Positions 1 to 8,372 of a stretch of DNA of 64,000 bases are shown here, piece by piece; positions within the stretch are counted from its first letter, which is position 1; each line of letters opens with the position of its first letter. A model generated the notes under the pieces. The model searched no databases. It had not been told where the DNA came from and saw only the letters and a list, made by a program, of their open reading frames with translations. The position numbers and the translations under genes are program-made. Source of the stretch: Photobacterium chitinilyticum (GTDB taxonomy: Bacteria > Pseudomonadota > Gammaproteobacteria > Enterobacterales > Vibrionaceae); assembly GCF_004104355.1 (NCBI RefSeq), contig NZ_RJLM01000009.1, positions 1 to 64,000 of the forward strand. The letters are read 5' to 3'.

Positions 1-100
1 CTTTCACGAGTGCCCACACAGATTGCATGGTCAAATTGTTAAAGAACAAACTGACAAATCGTTGCTGGCTTAGCGCCGCGCTCCGTGTCAGTGAGGTCGC
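1..100 (-). other. rRNA operon leader with boxA-type antitermination site
   Basis: Read on the minus strand, this is a typical gammaproteobacterial rrn leader. It has a boxA-like core, TGTTCTTTAACA, at 37-48, followed by the conserved ACCATGCAATCTGTGTGGGC stretch that normally precedes the 16S gene. The 16S gene itself would start beyond the left edge of the window. In E. coli the boxA region of the nascent RNA recruits Nus factors so that polymerase reads through the rRNA genes. The function is inferred from the close match to known leaders. Confidence 0.85.
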
Positions 101-128
101 ATTATAGAGAGTTCGATCACATTGGCAA
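101..128 (-). promoter_or_regulatory. rRNA operon promoter
   Basis: On the minus strand the -35 box TTGCCA lies at 123-128 and a perfect -10 box TATAAT at 101-106, separated by 16 bases. The -10 is followed by the GC-rich discriminator GCGACCTC and then by CACTGACACGG, which matches the start region of E. coli rrn P1 transcripts. A GC-rich discriminator is characteristic of stringently controlled promoters. AT-rich sequence just upstream (about 130-170) could act as an UP element, but I cannot show that. Confidence 0.85.
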
Positions 129-257
129 GGGGCTTTTTGAAATAAATCACCAAAAATCAGCCAACCGAACAACAAACGCACAACTTATGACAATTAGCCT
201 GATTTTAATGCTGACTGTCGCCTATTTGTCTTTTGCGACATCCATTATTACGTAAAG

Positions 258-473
258 CTAATCTTGATGTTCAGCGGTTATTGCAAAACGTATAGCCAAC
301 GCCCCAATTGCAAACAGCACAAAAGGAATGGCTGCTACGGTATATTCAACCCAAGCTTGCTCAGCCAAACTCTTAGCCAAAAGTAAGTGTCCTAACACCA
401 ATAAAGCCGCACATAATATAGATACAGCAAGCAACTTTATTTCCTTATTGGCGTTGGCGGTTCGATTTTGCAT
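258..473 (-). CDS. Small two-helix membrane protein of unknown function
   Basis: This 71-residue protein has a short charged N-terminus followed by two hydrophobic segments (about residues 14-33 and 40-62), so it is probably an inner-membrane protein. The start was chosen at 473 because a good ribosome site (GGAG) lies just upstream. The longer open frame reaching 587 has no such signal and overlaps the regulator gene. It lies about 100 bases downstream of the MocR-type regulator on the same strand and could be co-transcribed with it. I do not recognise the family, and a functional link to the regulator is only a guess. Confidence 0.6.
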   Translation of the reverse strand: MQNRTANANKEIKLLAVSILCAALLVLGHLLLAKSLAEQAWVEYTVAAIPFVLFAIGALAIRFAITAEHQD

Positions 474-573
474 ATTCTCCGACTCCTTGTTCAACAGAGT
501 AGCTATAGAAGCACAGTGAGAATAGATGGATGTAGAACAGTTAAGGTAATAAACAATTAGAACAGACAGTTTT

Positions 574-2013
574 TCAGCGCTGATCACACTGCTGTGTTAG
601 GTACTGTGCCAATTGATATAAAGCAGATCGAGTTTGTTCATTCCATGGATAAGCGCAATTTATTCTCATACAGTGTTTATATCGAACATCCCCTGAAAAT
701 AACGTCCCCGGAGCAATGCTAATTCGATACTTATCCAATAATTCAGTCAGTAGCGCAGAAGTGTCAATTTTCTCTGGTAACACAACCCACAAAAAATACC
801 CTCCCTCAGGCCTTGTTACTTTTGTACCTGTCGGGAAACTCTCTTCAATGGCCCCCAGCATTTGTTGCTGTCGTTGCTCAAGGGTACGCCGAAGTCGGCG
901 TAAATGATTATCGTACCCGCCATGTTGAAGATATTGAGTCAAGGCAAACTGGTTAGGGGCACCTACGGACAAAGTCGACATAAACTGCAATTCTTCAATT
1001 TGCCTGGCATAACACCCGGCCGCAACCCAACCGACACGAAACCCGGGGGCCAAGCATTTCGAGAATGATGAACAATGCAATACCAACCCCTTGTCATCAA
1101 GAGCTTTGATTGGTAATGGTTTAGTCGTACCAAAATACAGTTCAGCATAAACATCATCTTCAATAAGTGGAATATTATGCTGAGTCAATAAATCATAAAC
1201 TGCTTGTTTTTGCTCAGCAGCCATCGTCGCCCCAAGCGGGTTTTGGAACTTACTCATCAGCCAACATGCTTTTACATCATTTGTTTCAATTGCGGCCTCA
1301 AGGGCTTCAACCGACATCCCTCTTCGGGGGTGGGTAGGGATTTCAACCGCTTTAAGCCTTAACCTTTCTATCGCCTGAAGCGCACCGTAAAAAGCAGGAG
1401 ATTCAATAGCTACTGTATCTCCCTGCTGGGTCACAGCAGCTAAGCTAAGCCCCAGAGATTCCATTGCGCCAGATGTTATAACTATGTCATCAAGAGAAAC
1501 CTGAATTCCATCTCTTAAATAGCGCTGTGCAATAACACGCCGAAGTTCCAAACTACCAGGAGGTAAATCAAGAATGCTGCTATTGGTAGGCATTGTCTTA
1601 ATAGTTTGGCCCAGTGTTCGCCCAAGCTGCTGTAGTGGAAATAACTCCGGATCAGGAAAAGCCGACCCGAAAGGGATCACATCAGGTTGTTTACAAGCCC
1701 TGAGCACATCAAATACATGTCTATTAATCTGTATAGAACGATTGACTACCTGAGGAGTTGTCTGCTCAGGCTCAGACAACCGATTGAAATGGGCAGCAAC
1801 GTAATAACCCGCCTTGGCTTTTGCATATATCCAGCCTTCAGCCTCCAAATGCTCATACGCCTTCAATACCGTCATCACACTAACAGATTGTGCTTTACTC
1901 ATAACCCTGACGGAGGGTATACGCTCTCCAGGCAACCAGATCCTCTGTCGAATCTGTTCCTTAACATTTTCAATAATGCTGCCGTATCGGCTATTAGCTG
2001 ATCGCGATGACAA
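574..2013 (-). CDS. MocR/PdxR-type transcriptional regulator (GntR HTH fused to aminotransferase domain)
   Basis: This 479-residue protein has an N-terminal GntR-type winged helix (about residues 8-75, with the typical LPGERIPSVR motif). A fold-type I aminotransferase-like domain follows. The SSFSK motif near residue 315 supplies the lysine expected to hold pyridoxal phosphate. MocR proteins use this domain to sense PLP or amino-compound adducts and control vitamin B6, GABA or amino-acid genes. The target cannot be read from the context, because the neighbours are a small membrane protein and a tRNA. The start is TTG, preceded by AGGG; the next Met would delete part of the DNA-binding domain. 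The family call is firm and the regulon is unknown. Confidence 0.9.
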   Translation of the reverse strand: MSSRSANSRYGSIIENVKEQIRQRIWLPGERIPSVRVMSKAQSVSVMTVLKAYEHLEAEGWIYAKAKAGYYVAAHFNRLSEPEQTTPQVVNRSIQINRHVFDVLRACKQPDVIPFGSAFPDPELFPLQQLGRTLGQTIKTMPTNSSILDLPPGSLELRRVIAQRYLRDGIQVSLDDIVITSGAMESLGLSLAAVTQQGDTVAIESPAFYGALQAIERLRLKAVEIPTHPRRGMSVEALEAAIETNDVKACWLMSKFQNPLGATMAAEQKQAVYDLLTQHNIPLIEDDVYAELYFGTTKPLPIKALDDKGLVLHCSSFSKCLAPGFRVGWVAAGCYARQIEELQFMSTLSVGAPNQFALTQYLQHGGYDNHLRRLRRTLEQRQQQMLGAIEESFPTGTKVTRPEGGYFLWVVLPEKIDTSALLTELLDKYRISIAPGTLFSGDVRYKHCMRINCAYPWNEQTRSALYQLAQYLTQQCDQR

Positions 2014-2160
2014 AATCCCTATTCTCTCTTGTGCTACCAGGAACCTGAAATACTAACGGCTTACCAACAAGCTGTCAGAGCATTATCAGATACTTTGTCT
2101 GTTAAGTGTGATTGAAGGTTGAAAATCGAAATGGAGGAGGGGAAAAGTATTGTATCCAAA

Positions 2161-2198
2161 AACAACAAAGCCCCAGCGTTAGCTGAGGCTTTGTTGTT
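2161..2198 (-). terminator. Terminator of the first tRNA-Leu gene
   Basis: A long hairpin (AACAACAAAGCC pairing with GGCTTTGTTGTT around a GC-rich core) lies a few bases beyond the tRNA 3' end. The flanking A and T runs allow it to work in both directions. The same hairpin, with one base change, follows the second tRNA-Leu copy at 12781-12818. Confidence 0.85.
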
Positions 2199-2203
2199 TT
2201 ATC

Positions 2204-2288
2204 TGGTGCCCGAGGACGGACTTGAACCGTCACGCTCGAAAGCAACGGATTTTGAATCCGTCGTGTATACCAATTTCACCACTCGGGC
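2204..2288 (-). tRNA. tRNA-Leu (anticodon CAA), copy 1
   Basis: The minus strand folds as a class II tRNA of 85 nt with encoded CCA. The acceptor stem is GCCCGAG/CTCGGGC with discriminator A. The anticodon arm ACGGA-TTCAAAA-TCCGT has CAA at the anticodon, a long variable arm follows, and the T-arm is GACGG-TTCAAGT-CCGTC. It reads UUG leucine codons. The copy at 12824-12908 is identical in sequence. E. coli leuX, a known island integration site, has the same anticodon loop. Confidence 0.97.
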
Positions 2289-2299
2289 AAGTGCGGACT

Positions 2300-2327
2300 A
2301 TTATACGTACACATAATTGATACACAA
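2300..2327 (-). promoter_or_regulatory. Promoter of tRNA-Leu copy 1
   Basis: On the minus strand a perfect -10 TATAAT (2300-2305) is preceded by a 16-base spacer and a -35-like TTGTGT (2322-2327). The mature tRNA starts about 11 bases downstream. The second tRNA-Leu copy has the same -10 and spacing but a different -35 (TTGCGC), so each copy has its own promoter. Confidence 0.75.
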
Positions 2328-2402
2328 ATATTTTCCTTCAATCACATCGCATCACTCGATTGACTGGTCATTCTTTCATCAACTTGACCTTGTTGATGTC
2401 TA

Positions 2403-3413
2403 TCAGCCGCTAACAAGCTTCAGTTTTTTCACACTATTACGGATACGCAGTTCTGGTTCAAAATGACGCTGTATATGAATGTCTTGATGACGGATTTGGC
2501 TTATCAGTAACCCAACAGCGACCCGTGCCATATCACTAATAGGAAAATGTACTGCAGAAACAAAAGGGTACATTGTTGCGCACAGATCGATACTATCAAA
2601 GCTCATCAACGAAACCTGCTGCGGTATTTCAACATGATGCTCGTGGAAAAACTGTAGTGCCCCCTGCATCATTTCTTCACTACAAGAGAACAAAGCCGTC
2701 ATTTCAGAAGGGGAACGATATAACTGTTGTGCTGCCAGATAGCCACTTTCACGGCCGTAATTACCCTCAATACTTAATGTAGGCGCAATCGAAATACCTG
2801 CATTTTGGAGGGCTTCTATATACCCCTGATAACGTTGATAGCTACTCGCACGATTCCGCGGACCAGAAATACAGGCTATTTGACTATGCCCTTGCCCAAT
2901 CAAGTGGTTAACCGCCATTGTTGCTGCCAAGCGATGATCGAAGGTGATGCACCTTGATTCCAGCCCCTCAACGACACGATCAAGGAGCACAAACGGAGTT
3001 GGCTCCTGCGCCAGCTCTCGAAGTTCATCATCACTCAAGTAACGACTATTAAGGATATATCCTTCGCATCGGAGATCATGAAAGCGGCGAATAGCTTCAC
3101 GCTCACCATCTGCGCAGCGGTGTCCCTGTGCCGTAATAAGAAATTTATCATGCAGATCAAGCTCGGATTGTACCTGCTCCATCATTTCACCGAAAAAACC
3201 ACCGGTATAATAAGTTACCAGCAAACCAGTCATATTTGATGACGCAGTAGCAAGAGAACGGGCAATCGCACTCGGGCGGTAATTAAGTTCGGCCATTGCC
3301 TGCTCAACTTTCCGTTTGGTATCTGACCTAAACTTACCCTCACCGTTGATGATCCTCGAAACCGTCGAACGGTGGACACCAGCCAAGGATGCCACATCTT
3401 TAATACTTGCCAT
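2403..3413 (-). CDS. LacI-family repressor of the chitobiose-type PTS cluster
   Basis: This 336-residue protein starts with a LacI helix-turn-helix (SIKDVASLAGVHRSTVSRII, residues 3-22) and hinge. A periplasmic-binding-protein-like sensor domain (about 60-330) follows. It is the last gene on the same strand as the chitobiose-type PTS genes and is the obvious local repressor. In Vibrio cholerae, as I recall, a LacI-type gene occupies the same place in the VC1280-VC1286 cluster. The likely operator is the perfect palindrome GCAACCGGTTGC at 8044-8055 in front of the PTS operon. I see no copy of that palindrome before this gene, so autoregulation is not supported. The inducer is probably a chitin-derived disaccharide or its phosphate. 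Confidence 0.9.
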   Translation of the reverse strand: MASIKDVASLAGVHRSTVSRIINGEGKFRSDTKRKVEQAMAELNYRPSAIARSLATASSNMTGLLVTYYTGGFFGEMMEQVQSELDLHDKFLITAQGHRCADGEREAIRRFHDLRCEGYILNSRYLSDDELRELAQEPTPFVLLDRVVEGLESRCITFDHRLAATMAVNHLIGQGHSQIACISGPRNRASSYQRYQGYIEALQNAGISIAPTLSIEGNYGRESGYLAAQQLYRSPSEMTALFSCSEEMMQGALQFFHEHHVEIPQQVSLMSFDSIDLCATMYPFVSAVHFPISDMARVAVGLLISQIRHQDIHIQRHFEPELRIRNSVKKLKLVSG

Positions 3414-3565
3414 GGTTATATACGACCTCTGAAACCTTTTGAGTCACATGATGTTCGAGAACTAACTTCACCTCCATCATCATCCCCCTCGACTATAGTG
3501 CCAAGCCTAATTCACATAAAGATGCTAGCAATAAATTCGATCACAAGATCTCAATTTATAGCACA

Positions 3566-3616
3566 CTGCCAGTAGCCCGCATCGGTGAAAAAGGGGGGGT
3601 AATGCGATACTGGCAG
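3566..3616. repeat. Imperfect inverted repeat with G-tract loop between the ChbG-type gene and the repressor gene
   Basis: The arms CTGCCAGTA (3566-3574) and TACTGGCAG (3608-3616) are perfect complements. They extend inward through CGCAT/ATGCG after a two-base bulge, giving about 14 paired bases. The roughly 19-base loop contains seven consecutive G on the plus strand (C on the transcript). It lies in the 290-base gap between two co-directional genes and has no U-run, so it is not a standard terminator. It may be an RNA processing or stability hairpin, or a REP-like mobile palindrome. Confidence 0.6.
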
Positions 3617-3704
3617 CTGCTATTTTCTTATTAAAGATGGAATCGAGCCCTAGAGGTAAAGGCTGTGATACTTGTACGTGTTTATGAACGTTAAGATCTC
3701 AACA

Positions 3705-4442
3705 TCATGGCAATAAAATTGAATAATCGCTGATTGTTACATCAAGATCGTCGAGTGCTTCAGAAAGTTTTTTATCGGTTAGGATATCAAGCTCTTTAGC
3801 CCTTAAGATATTATAAGAACTGACATCCATAAGGGCCTGATCAACATAGGCCGGATGAACCATTATCTCTAAGACATCACAGCTACCATTATGTCTATTA
3901 ATGATCTGTAGCAACTTATCCAGACAAATGCCTCCACCGTAAAAACTTTCCTCGAAGGTATAGCGGCAATCACTTTGCGCCTTGCCGTGATATCCAGTTG
4001 CTCTCAATGGAACCTGATAGCTACGCGCTACCTCTTGTACAACTGGCAATATTTGTGGATGCGTATGAGCATGGTGATGACTGTCAATATGACTAAGGCT
4101 AAGCCCTGTTGCAAGGAAATGTTCAACCTGAGCGGTCACTTCATCAGCAATCTGTTGCTCCGGAAAATCACGTCTCTGCCAAAAACCTTCCTTCACCCCA
4201 AACAGGCCATTATCACCAACAAGACAAGATATGTCGGTTAACGGAGCACCAGCAGTGAACCGTAAATGTAACCCAACCTTCAACAAGGATGCCGACAAGG
4301 CCAAGTCAACTGCATGCCTTTCTGCTGCCATATCTACCATTAGCGTTGTCGAACGTACAACACCAGACTGGCACGCATCAACTATTCCTAGGTTTACCCC
4401 TGGCGTCAAACCAAAATCATCGGCATTAAAAATTACATGCAT
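3705..4442 (-). CDS. chbG: ChbG/YdjC-type carbohydrate deacetylase
   Basis: This 245-residue cytosolic protein belongs to the YdjC/ChbG family of metal-dependent deacetylases. The early NADDFG motif (residues 6-11) and the HIDSHHHAHTHP motif near residue 120 carry the metal-binding Asp and His residues. In E. coli, ChbG removes one acetyl group from chitobiose-6-phosphate so that the hydrolase and regulator can act. Here it lies just downstream of the GH4 hydrolase and PTS genes on the same strand, so it probably handles the same phosphorylated disaccharide. The ATG at 4442 is preceded by AGGTG. The length is typical of the family. Confidence 0.88.
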   Translation of the reverse strand: MHVIFNADDFGLTPGVNLGIVDACQSGVVRSTTLMVDMAAERHAVDLALSASLLKVGLHLRFTAGAPLTDISCLVGDNGLFGVKEGFWQRRDFPEQQIADEVTAQVEHFLATGLSLSHIDSHHHAHTHPQILPVVQEVARSYQVPLRATGYHGKAQSDCRYTFEESFYGGGICLDKLLQIINRHNGSCDVLEIMVHPAYVDQALMDVSSYNILRAKELDILTDKKLSEALDDLDVTISDYSILLP

Positions 4443-4510
4443 AACATCACCTGAGAAATGAGAGCTGCTATCATTCTTCTTAGGCTAACAGCTGCTCTCC
4501 TATTTGGACT

Positions 4511-5824
4511 TTACTGATTAAACTGCGGCAAGTAATCGTGATTTGTCTTCAAAATATCATCAAATATTGATTTAGCCTTGCTGATATCAGGTACCAAAGG
4601 ATTATTAGCCAACGCCATCAATCCCTTGTCATACTCACCGTGAACAGCAGCCTCTACAGTCAACTGCTCATAAGCCTTTACCTGGCCAATCAAGCCAATT
4701 ACTGCCGGACTTAGTTCTCCAATCATTAGCGGCCTCGCGCCCCAACTTCCGACAACGGCGCTACACTCAATTACAGCATCATCAGGTAACGTTGCGATTG
4801 TTCCGTTATTACGTACATTCACCACATGGATCGTCTTGAGATCGTTATAGATCGCATCAACCAGATTCAGCGATGCATCTGAATAGTAAGCACCACCTCG
4901 TTTTTCCAACTGCTCTGGCTTTTCCGCAAGACTTTCATTCTGATACAGTTCAAAAAGCTCTTGCTCCGTTTTCATTACCTGCTCAGCACGAGTGCCCTCA
5001 TTAAGTGAAGACTCCTTTTCCTCCGCAAGCATCGCATCGGTCTGATAAAAATAACGATGGTAAGGACAAGGGATCGCTCCTAAGGCCTTAAGAAATGCCG
5101 GATCCCAAGGCTCTTCAAAAATATTCTTCATGCTGAAATTGGCACCGTCACCAACTTTTTTCAGCACTTCTGCAGTAATATCCTTGCCACCAAGCCATGC
5201 CCGGTGAGCCCATACCAAATGGTTCAACCCTGCACACTCAAGCGATAACTCTTCCGGCAAGCAATCCATCATTTCGGCAATCATCATCTTCATCGAGACA
5301 GGTACATTACACAATCCGATAGTTTTCACTTTGCTATATTTCTGAACCGCTTCAGTCACCAGACCGGCCGGATTCGTGAAATTGAGCATCCAGGAATTAG
5401 GAGCCAACTCTTCGATATCCTTACAAATATCCAAGATAACGGGAATAGTCCGAAGCGCTTTGGCAAATCCGCCGGGGCCGGTCGTTTCCTGGCCTATCAC
5501 GTCATATTTTAATGGGATACGCTCATCATTCGCTCGGGCCTGTAACCCTCCTACACGAAACTGAGTCATGACAAAATCAGCATCAGCTATTGCTGCCCGA
5601 CGATCGAGCGAGGCCTTGATTATGATATCTGCCCCAGCCTTTTCAACCATCCTCCGTGTCAGCGCCTCAATTATCTCCAGCTTTTCCTGTCCAGCTTCCA
5701 CATCGACAAAATGCATTTCTTTGACAGGAACACGATCAAGCCTTTTCAAAACACCTTCAACCAACTCAGGGGTATAGCTGCTGCCTCCTCCGATAATGGC
5801 CAATTTTAGAGGTGATTTAGTCAT
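4511..5824 (-). CDS. chbF: GH4 6-phospho-beta-glucosidase / diacetylchitobiose-6-phosphate hydrolase
   Basis: This 437-residue protein is a glycoside hydrolase family 4 enzyme. It has an N-terminal NAD-binding Rossmann motif (AIIGGGSSYTPE, residues 9-20), the conserved TNPAG motif near residue 150, and the CNVP motif near residue 173 whose Cys coordinates the divalent metal. GH4 enzymes cleave phosphorylated disaccharides by an NAD and Mn-dependent redox mechanism. The substrate delivered by the adjacent PTS is probably 6-phospho-chitobiose, its glucosamine form, or cellobiose-6-phosphate; sequence alone does not separate these. The gene follows the IIA gene after about a dozen bases, indicating co-transcription. 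Confidence 0.92.
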   Translation of the reverse strand: MTKSPLKLAIIGGGSSYTPELVEGVLKRLDRVPVKEMHFVDVEAGQEKLEIIEALTRRMVEKAGADIIIKASLDRRAAIADADFVMTQFRVGGLQARANDERIPLKYDVIGQETTGPGGFAKALRTIPVILDICKDIEELAPNSWMLNFTNPAGLVTEAVQKYSKVKTIGLCNVPVSMKMMIAEMMDCLPEELSLECAGLNHLVWAHRAWLGGKDITAEVLKKVGDGANFSMKNIFEEPWDPAFLKALGAIPCPYHRYFYQTDAMLAEEKESSLNEGTRAEQVMKTEQELFELYQNESLAEKPEQLEKRGGAYYSDASLNLVDAIYNDLKTIHVVNVRNNGTIATLPDDAVIECSAVVGSWGARPLMIGELSPAVIGLIGQVKAYEQLTVEAAVHGEYDKGLMALANNPLVPDISKAKSIFDDILKTNHDYLPQFNQ

Positions 5825-5836
5825 AATCCATCCCTA

Positions 5837-6145
5837 CTATTTAGACATGTTTTCGTACATTGCTACCATTTCATTGGTTAGTTCATGAGCCAATATGGTC
5901 GTCATCAAATGATCTTGAGCATGAACCATTACCAGCGTCATTTTCACCTTACCTTCACCCTGATCAGCTTCGATCAACTGAGTTTGAGTTAAGTGAGCGC
6001 GGTTTAGGCACTCCTTGGCTTGCTTAAGCAGATCTCTTGCCTGCTCCAGCTCCTGCTTTTTAGCCATAGCCAACGCTTCAAAGCACAAGCTGCGTGCTTC
6101 GCCCGCATTGACAATAATTTCCATAACAACCGCTTCTTGATCCAT
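5837..6145 (-). CDS. chbA: PTS lactose/cellobiose family IIA component
   Basis: This 102-residue protein is a PTS IIA of the lactose/chitobiose class. It is an all-helical trimer-forming protein with the VHAQDHLM motif near residue 77, whose His accepts phosphate from HPr. It passes phosphate to the IIB Cys for transport through the IIC encoded next to it. The start at 6145 has a strong GGAG site. It sits between the IIC gene (58 bases upstream) and the hydrolase gene (11 bases downstream), matching the IIB-IIC-IIA-hydrolase order of related Vibrio clusters. Confidence 0.93.
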   Translation of the reverse strand: MDQEAVVMEIIVNAGEARSLCFEALAMAKKQELEQARDLLKQAKECLNRAHLTQTQLIEADQGEGKVKMTLVMVHAQDHLMTTILAHELTNEMVAMYENMSK

Positions 6146-6203
6146 TTTTCTCTCCTTAACTAAAAAACTGGGTTACGGGTTAAACCGTAACCCAGGTAAA
6201 AAA

Positions 6204-7538
6204 CTATGCGGTAACTGGAGCGCCTTCAGAGGCTTCCTCTTTAGCATTCTCGGCTGCGACTTTACTTTCATCTTCAAGCAGTTGTTTTTCGAACATCTTG
6301 AAGAATGGCAAGTAAATAAGCAGGTCAATAACCAGAAGGCCAACAACGAGGAACACTGGTGCTAATGTCCATCCCGTACCCCAAGAGGCACCGATAATGG
6401 CAGGCGTTGTCCATGGTGTCGTTGCAACGCCCATTCCGACAAAGCCCATCTTCACTGCAGTAAACGCAATGATTGCATTCACGATAGGTGCGAGTAGGAA
6501 AGGTACAAATAGCATTGGGTTCATTACGATTGGAGCACCAAAGATGATTGGCTCGTTAATCTGGAAGAAACCGGGCACTGCACTCATTCTTCCCAGGCTA
6601 CGTAGGTGAACAGAGCGACTGAATACCATCAAGATAGCCAGGGCCAAGGTTGCACCCGAACCACCGATGAAGATATAGAAGTCCCAGAATGGCTGAGTCA
6701 GTAGGTTGGGAATAGGCTCGCCTGCAACAAACGCCGCAGTGTTAGCACCAATGTTAGTCAAGAAGATTGGTGACAGCAGACCAACAACAATCGCAGCACC
6801 GTGAATACCAGCAAACCATAATAGTTGTGAAAGCAGTAACGCACCGATAATGGCAGGTAGAGTATTAGATGCACTAACTAGCGGTCTGAACAGGTCCATG
6901 ACCACATCAGGGATCAGCATGCCAGACTGAGACTGAACAAAAAGGCTAAGCGGGTACAGTGTCATGAAGACAATCAAGACAGGGATAAGCATTTCGAAAC
7001 AACGGGCAATTGCAGGTGGAACCTGCTCTGGCATTTTGATCGTGATATTATGTTTTTTCAGGAAGCGAACAAGCTCGACGGCAAAGAAAGCTGTCAATAC
7101 AGCAGTAAAGATCCCGGTTCCACCCATATGGTTTGCGGGTAGGGCACCACCGGTAACAGGCGCACAAATCAGCAAGAAGCTCATTAGCGACAAACAAGCA
7201 CAGGTGATACCGTCCATCATATAGGCTCGCGCCAAACTATAGGCAACCCCCAGAGAGACAAATATCGTCATAATGCCCATAGACATATTGTAAGGCATCA
7301 TTATTGCGTCAAAGTTATTGGTTGCAAAGTCTAGCCAAGCGCGACCAAATCCATTCGTTGTATCTTCAGCAAATGGGGGAAAAGCAAATATTAGAATAAA
7401 ACTACCCACAATAATAAATGGCATTGCGGTGATAAATCCATCACGCATTGCCCGCACATGTATTTGCGAGCCAACTTTCGCCGCCAATGGGGCGATTGTA
7501 TTTTCTACGACACTCATTAACTTATCGTAAAGCTTCAT
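6204..7538 (-). CDS. chbC: PTS lactose/cellobiose family IIC permease
   Basis: This 444-residue membrane protein has about ten hydrophobic segments and the family pattern of lactose/cellobiose IIC permeases, including the GASWGTGWTLAP stretch and the NEPIIFG motif near residue 330. It imports a disaccharide and presents it for phosphorylation by the IIB partner. The C-terminal 30 residues are charged and cytosolic. AAGGAT precedes the ATG at 7538. Chitobiose or glucosamine disaccharide is the favoured substrate because of the deacetylase genes around it, but cellobiose is possible. Confidence 0.93.
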   Translation of the reverse strand: MKLYDKLMSVVENTIAPLAAKVGSQIHVRAMRDGFITAMPFIIVGSFILIFAFPPFAEDTTNGFGRAWLDFATNNFDAIMMPYNMSMGIMTIFVSLGVAYSLARAYMMDGITCACLSLMSFLLICAPVTGGALPANHMGGTGIFTAVLTAFFAVELVRFLKKHNITIKMPEQVPPAIARCFEMLIPVLIVFMTLYPLSLFVQSQSGMLIPDVVMDLFRPLVSASNTLPAIIGALLLSQLLWFAGIHGAAIVVGLLSPIFLTNIGANTAAFVAGEPIPNLLTQPFWDFYIFIGGSGATLALAILMVFSRSVHLRSLGRMSAVPGFFQINEPIIFGAPIVMNPMLFVPFLLAPIVNAIIAFTAVKMGFVGMGVATTPWTTPAIIGASWGTGWTLAPVFLVVGLLVIDLLIYLPFFKMFEKQLLEDESKVAAENAKEEASEGAPVTA

Positions 7539-7659
7539 AAAACAATCCTTTTTTAAAAGATAAAAAACTCCACCCCATACTAATAATGCAGAGGAATAAA
7601 ACTTTCCTTATTGAATTTGAAAAGAGTCAACCAATAAATACTGACTGACTCAAATCAAT

Positions 7660-7968
7660 TTATTTGGCTATTAATGAAAGAGCCTGATCCAGTACTTCGT
7701 CTCCTTTCATCATGCCATAAGCCATAGGAGAGATAGCATCAATTTTCTTTCCATACTGGCTGGCTATTTTTCTCAGGTCTTCTAACTGGAAACGTACTTG
7801 CGGCCCTAACAAACAGACATCAAACTCTTGTATTGCCTGGTCAAATGAACTAACGGACTGCGCTTCAATCTTACACGTTATGCCACGATCCGCGGCTGAC
7901 TTTACCATTTTCTGAACCAACATGCTGGTTGACATACCAGCGCTACAACACAACAAAATCTTTTTCAT
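7660..7968 (-). CDS. chbB: PTS lactose/cellobiose family IIB component
   Basis: This 102-residue cytosolic protein carries the LLCCSAGMSTSML motif at residues 5-17. By comparison with E. coli ChbB the phospho-accepting Cys is residue 8, with the following loop forming the phosphate-binding site. The start was placed at 7968 because GGAG lies six bases upstream; the ATG at 7980 is in fact part of that ribosome site. It is the first gene of the PTS operon, about 75 bases downstream of the LacI-type operator palindrome. The 121-base gap before the IIC gene is longer than others in the operon. Confidence 0.93.
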   Translation of the reverse strand: MKKILLCCSAGMSTSMLVQKMVKSAADRGITCKIEAQSVSSFDQAIQEFDVCLLGPQVRFQLEDLRKIASQYGKKIDAISPMAYGMMKGDEVLDQALSLIAK

Positions 7969-8372
7969 CCCACTCTCCATTTTTTATTTTTACGCTGTTT
8001 AAGCGATATAAAAATTGTAAACAAATAAAAAAAAAGTAAAAGCGCAACCGGTTGCATTAACGTGAAGAGCATCTCATTTTAAAAAGTAATTAATCAATGC
8101 GAAATTTCAGAGGGCAGTATTCGAAAACTAATACAATTCAACTAATCCAACAGAATTATTTAAAACAGCCCCAAAAATGAGATATGAATCGAAGCTTGAG
8201 TGTGAATTAAGTGTAGCGAATGTAATTCAATGCAATATCACACGCAGATAAGGAATATCACTATGGATTATATCAATAAAAATCAGTGCTAATAATGTCT
8301 GACGAATAAAGATGATTAATATACTGATACCGATCACCTTAATTTACCAACAACCCAATGTGGAATAACGAA
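7969..8372. other. Divergent control region of the PTS operon and secreted deacetylase
   Basis: This 404-base AT-rich gap separates two divergent units and should hold both promoters. Apart from the operator palindrome at 8044-8055 I see no second copy of it. The stretch TGTGAATTAAGTGTAG near 8200 keeps only one good half of a CRP site. Catabolite control is expected for such genes but is not clearly written here. No credible small gene is visible. Confidence 0.6.
8044..8055. promoter_or_regulatory. LacI-type operator palindrome
   Basis: GCAACCGGTTGC is a perfect 12-bp palindrome with the central CG typical of LacI/GalR-family operators. It lies about 75 bases upstream of the IIB start codon and about 318 bases upstream of the divergent deacetylase. 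The local LacI-type repressor at 2403-3413 is the natural candidate ligand. Binding would directly block the PTS operon; an effect on the deacetylase is less certain. Confidence 0.75.

Noticed and set aside
2119-2316. Plus-strand frames reading across the tRNA-Leu genes (2119-2316 and 12814-13008).
   Set aside because: Both read through the tRNA antisense and share sequence only because the tRNAs are identical.
3414-3704. A second LacI-type operator for autoregulation of the repressor gene.
   Set aside because: No sequence close to GCAACCGGTTGC was found in this interval; only the unrelated 51-base inverted repeat is present.
8195-8215. A possible CRP site (TGTGAATTAAGTGTAG) before the deacetylase.
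   Set aside because: Only one half matches the TGTGA-N6-TCACA consensus; the other half lacks the needed bases.
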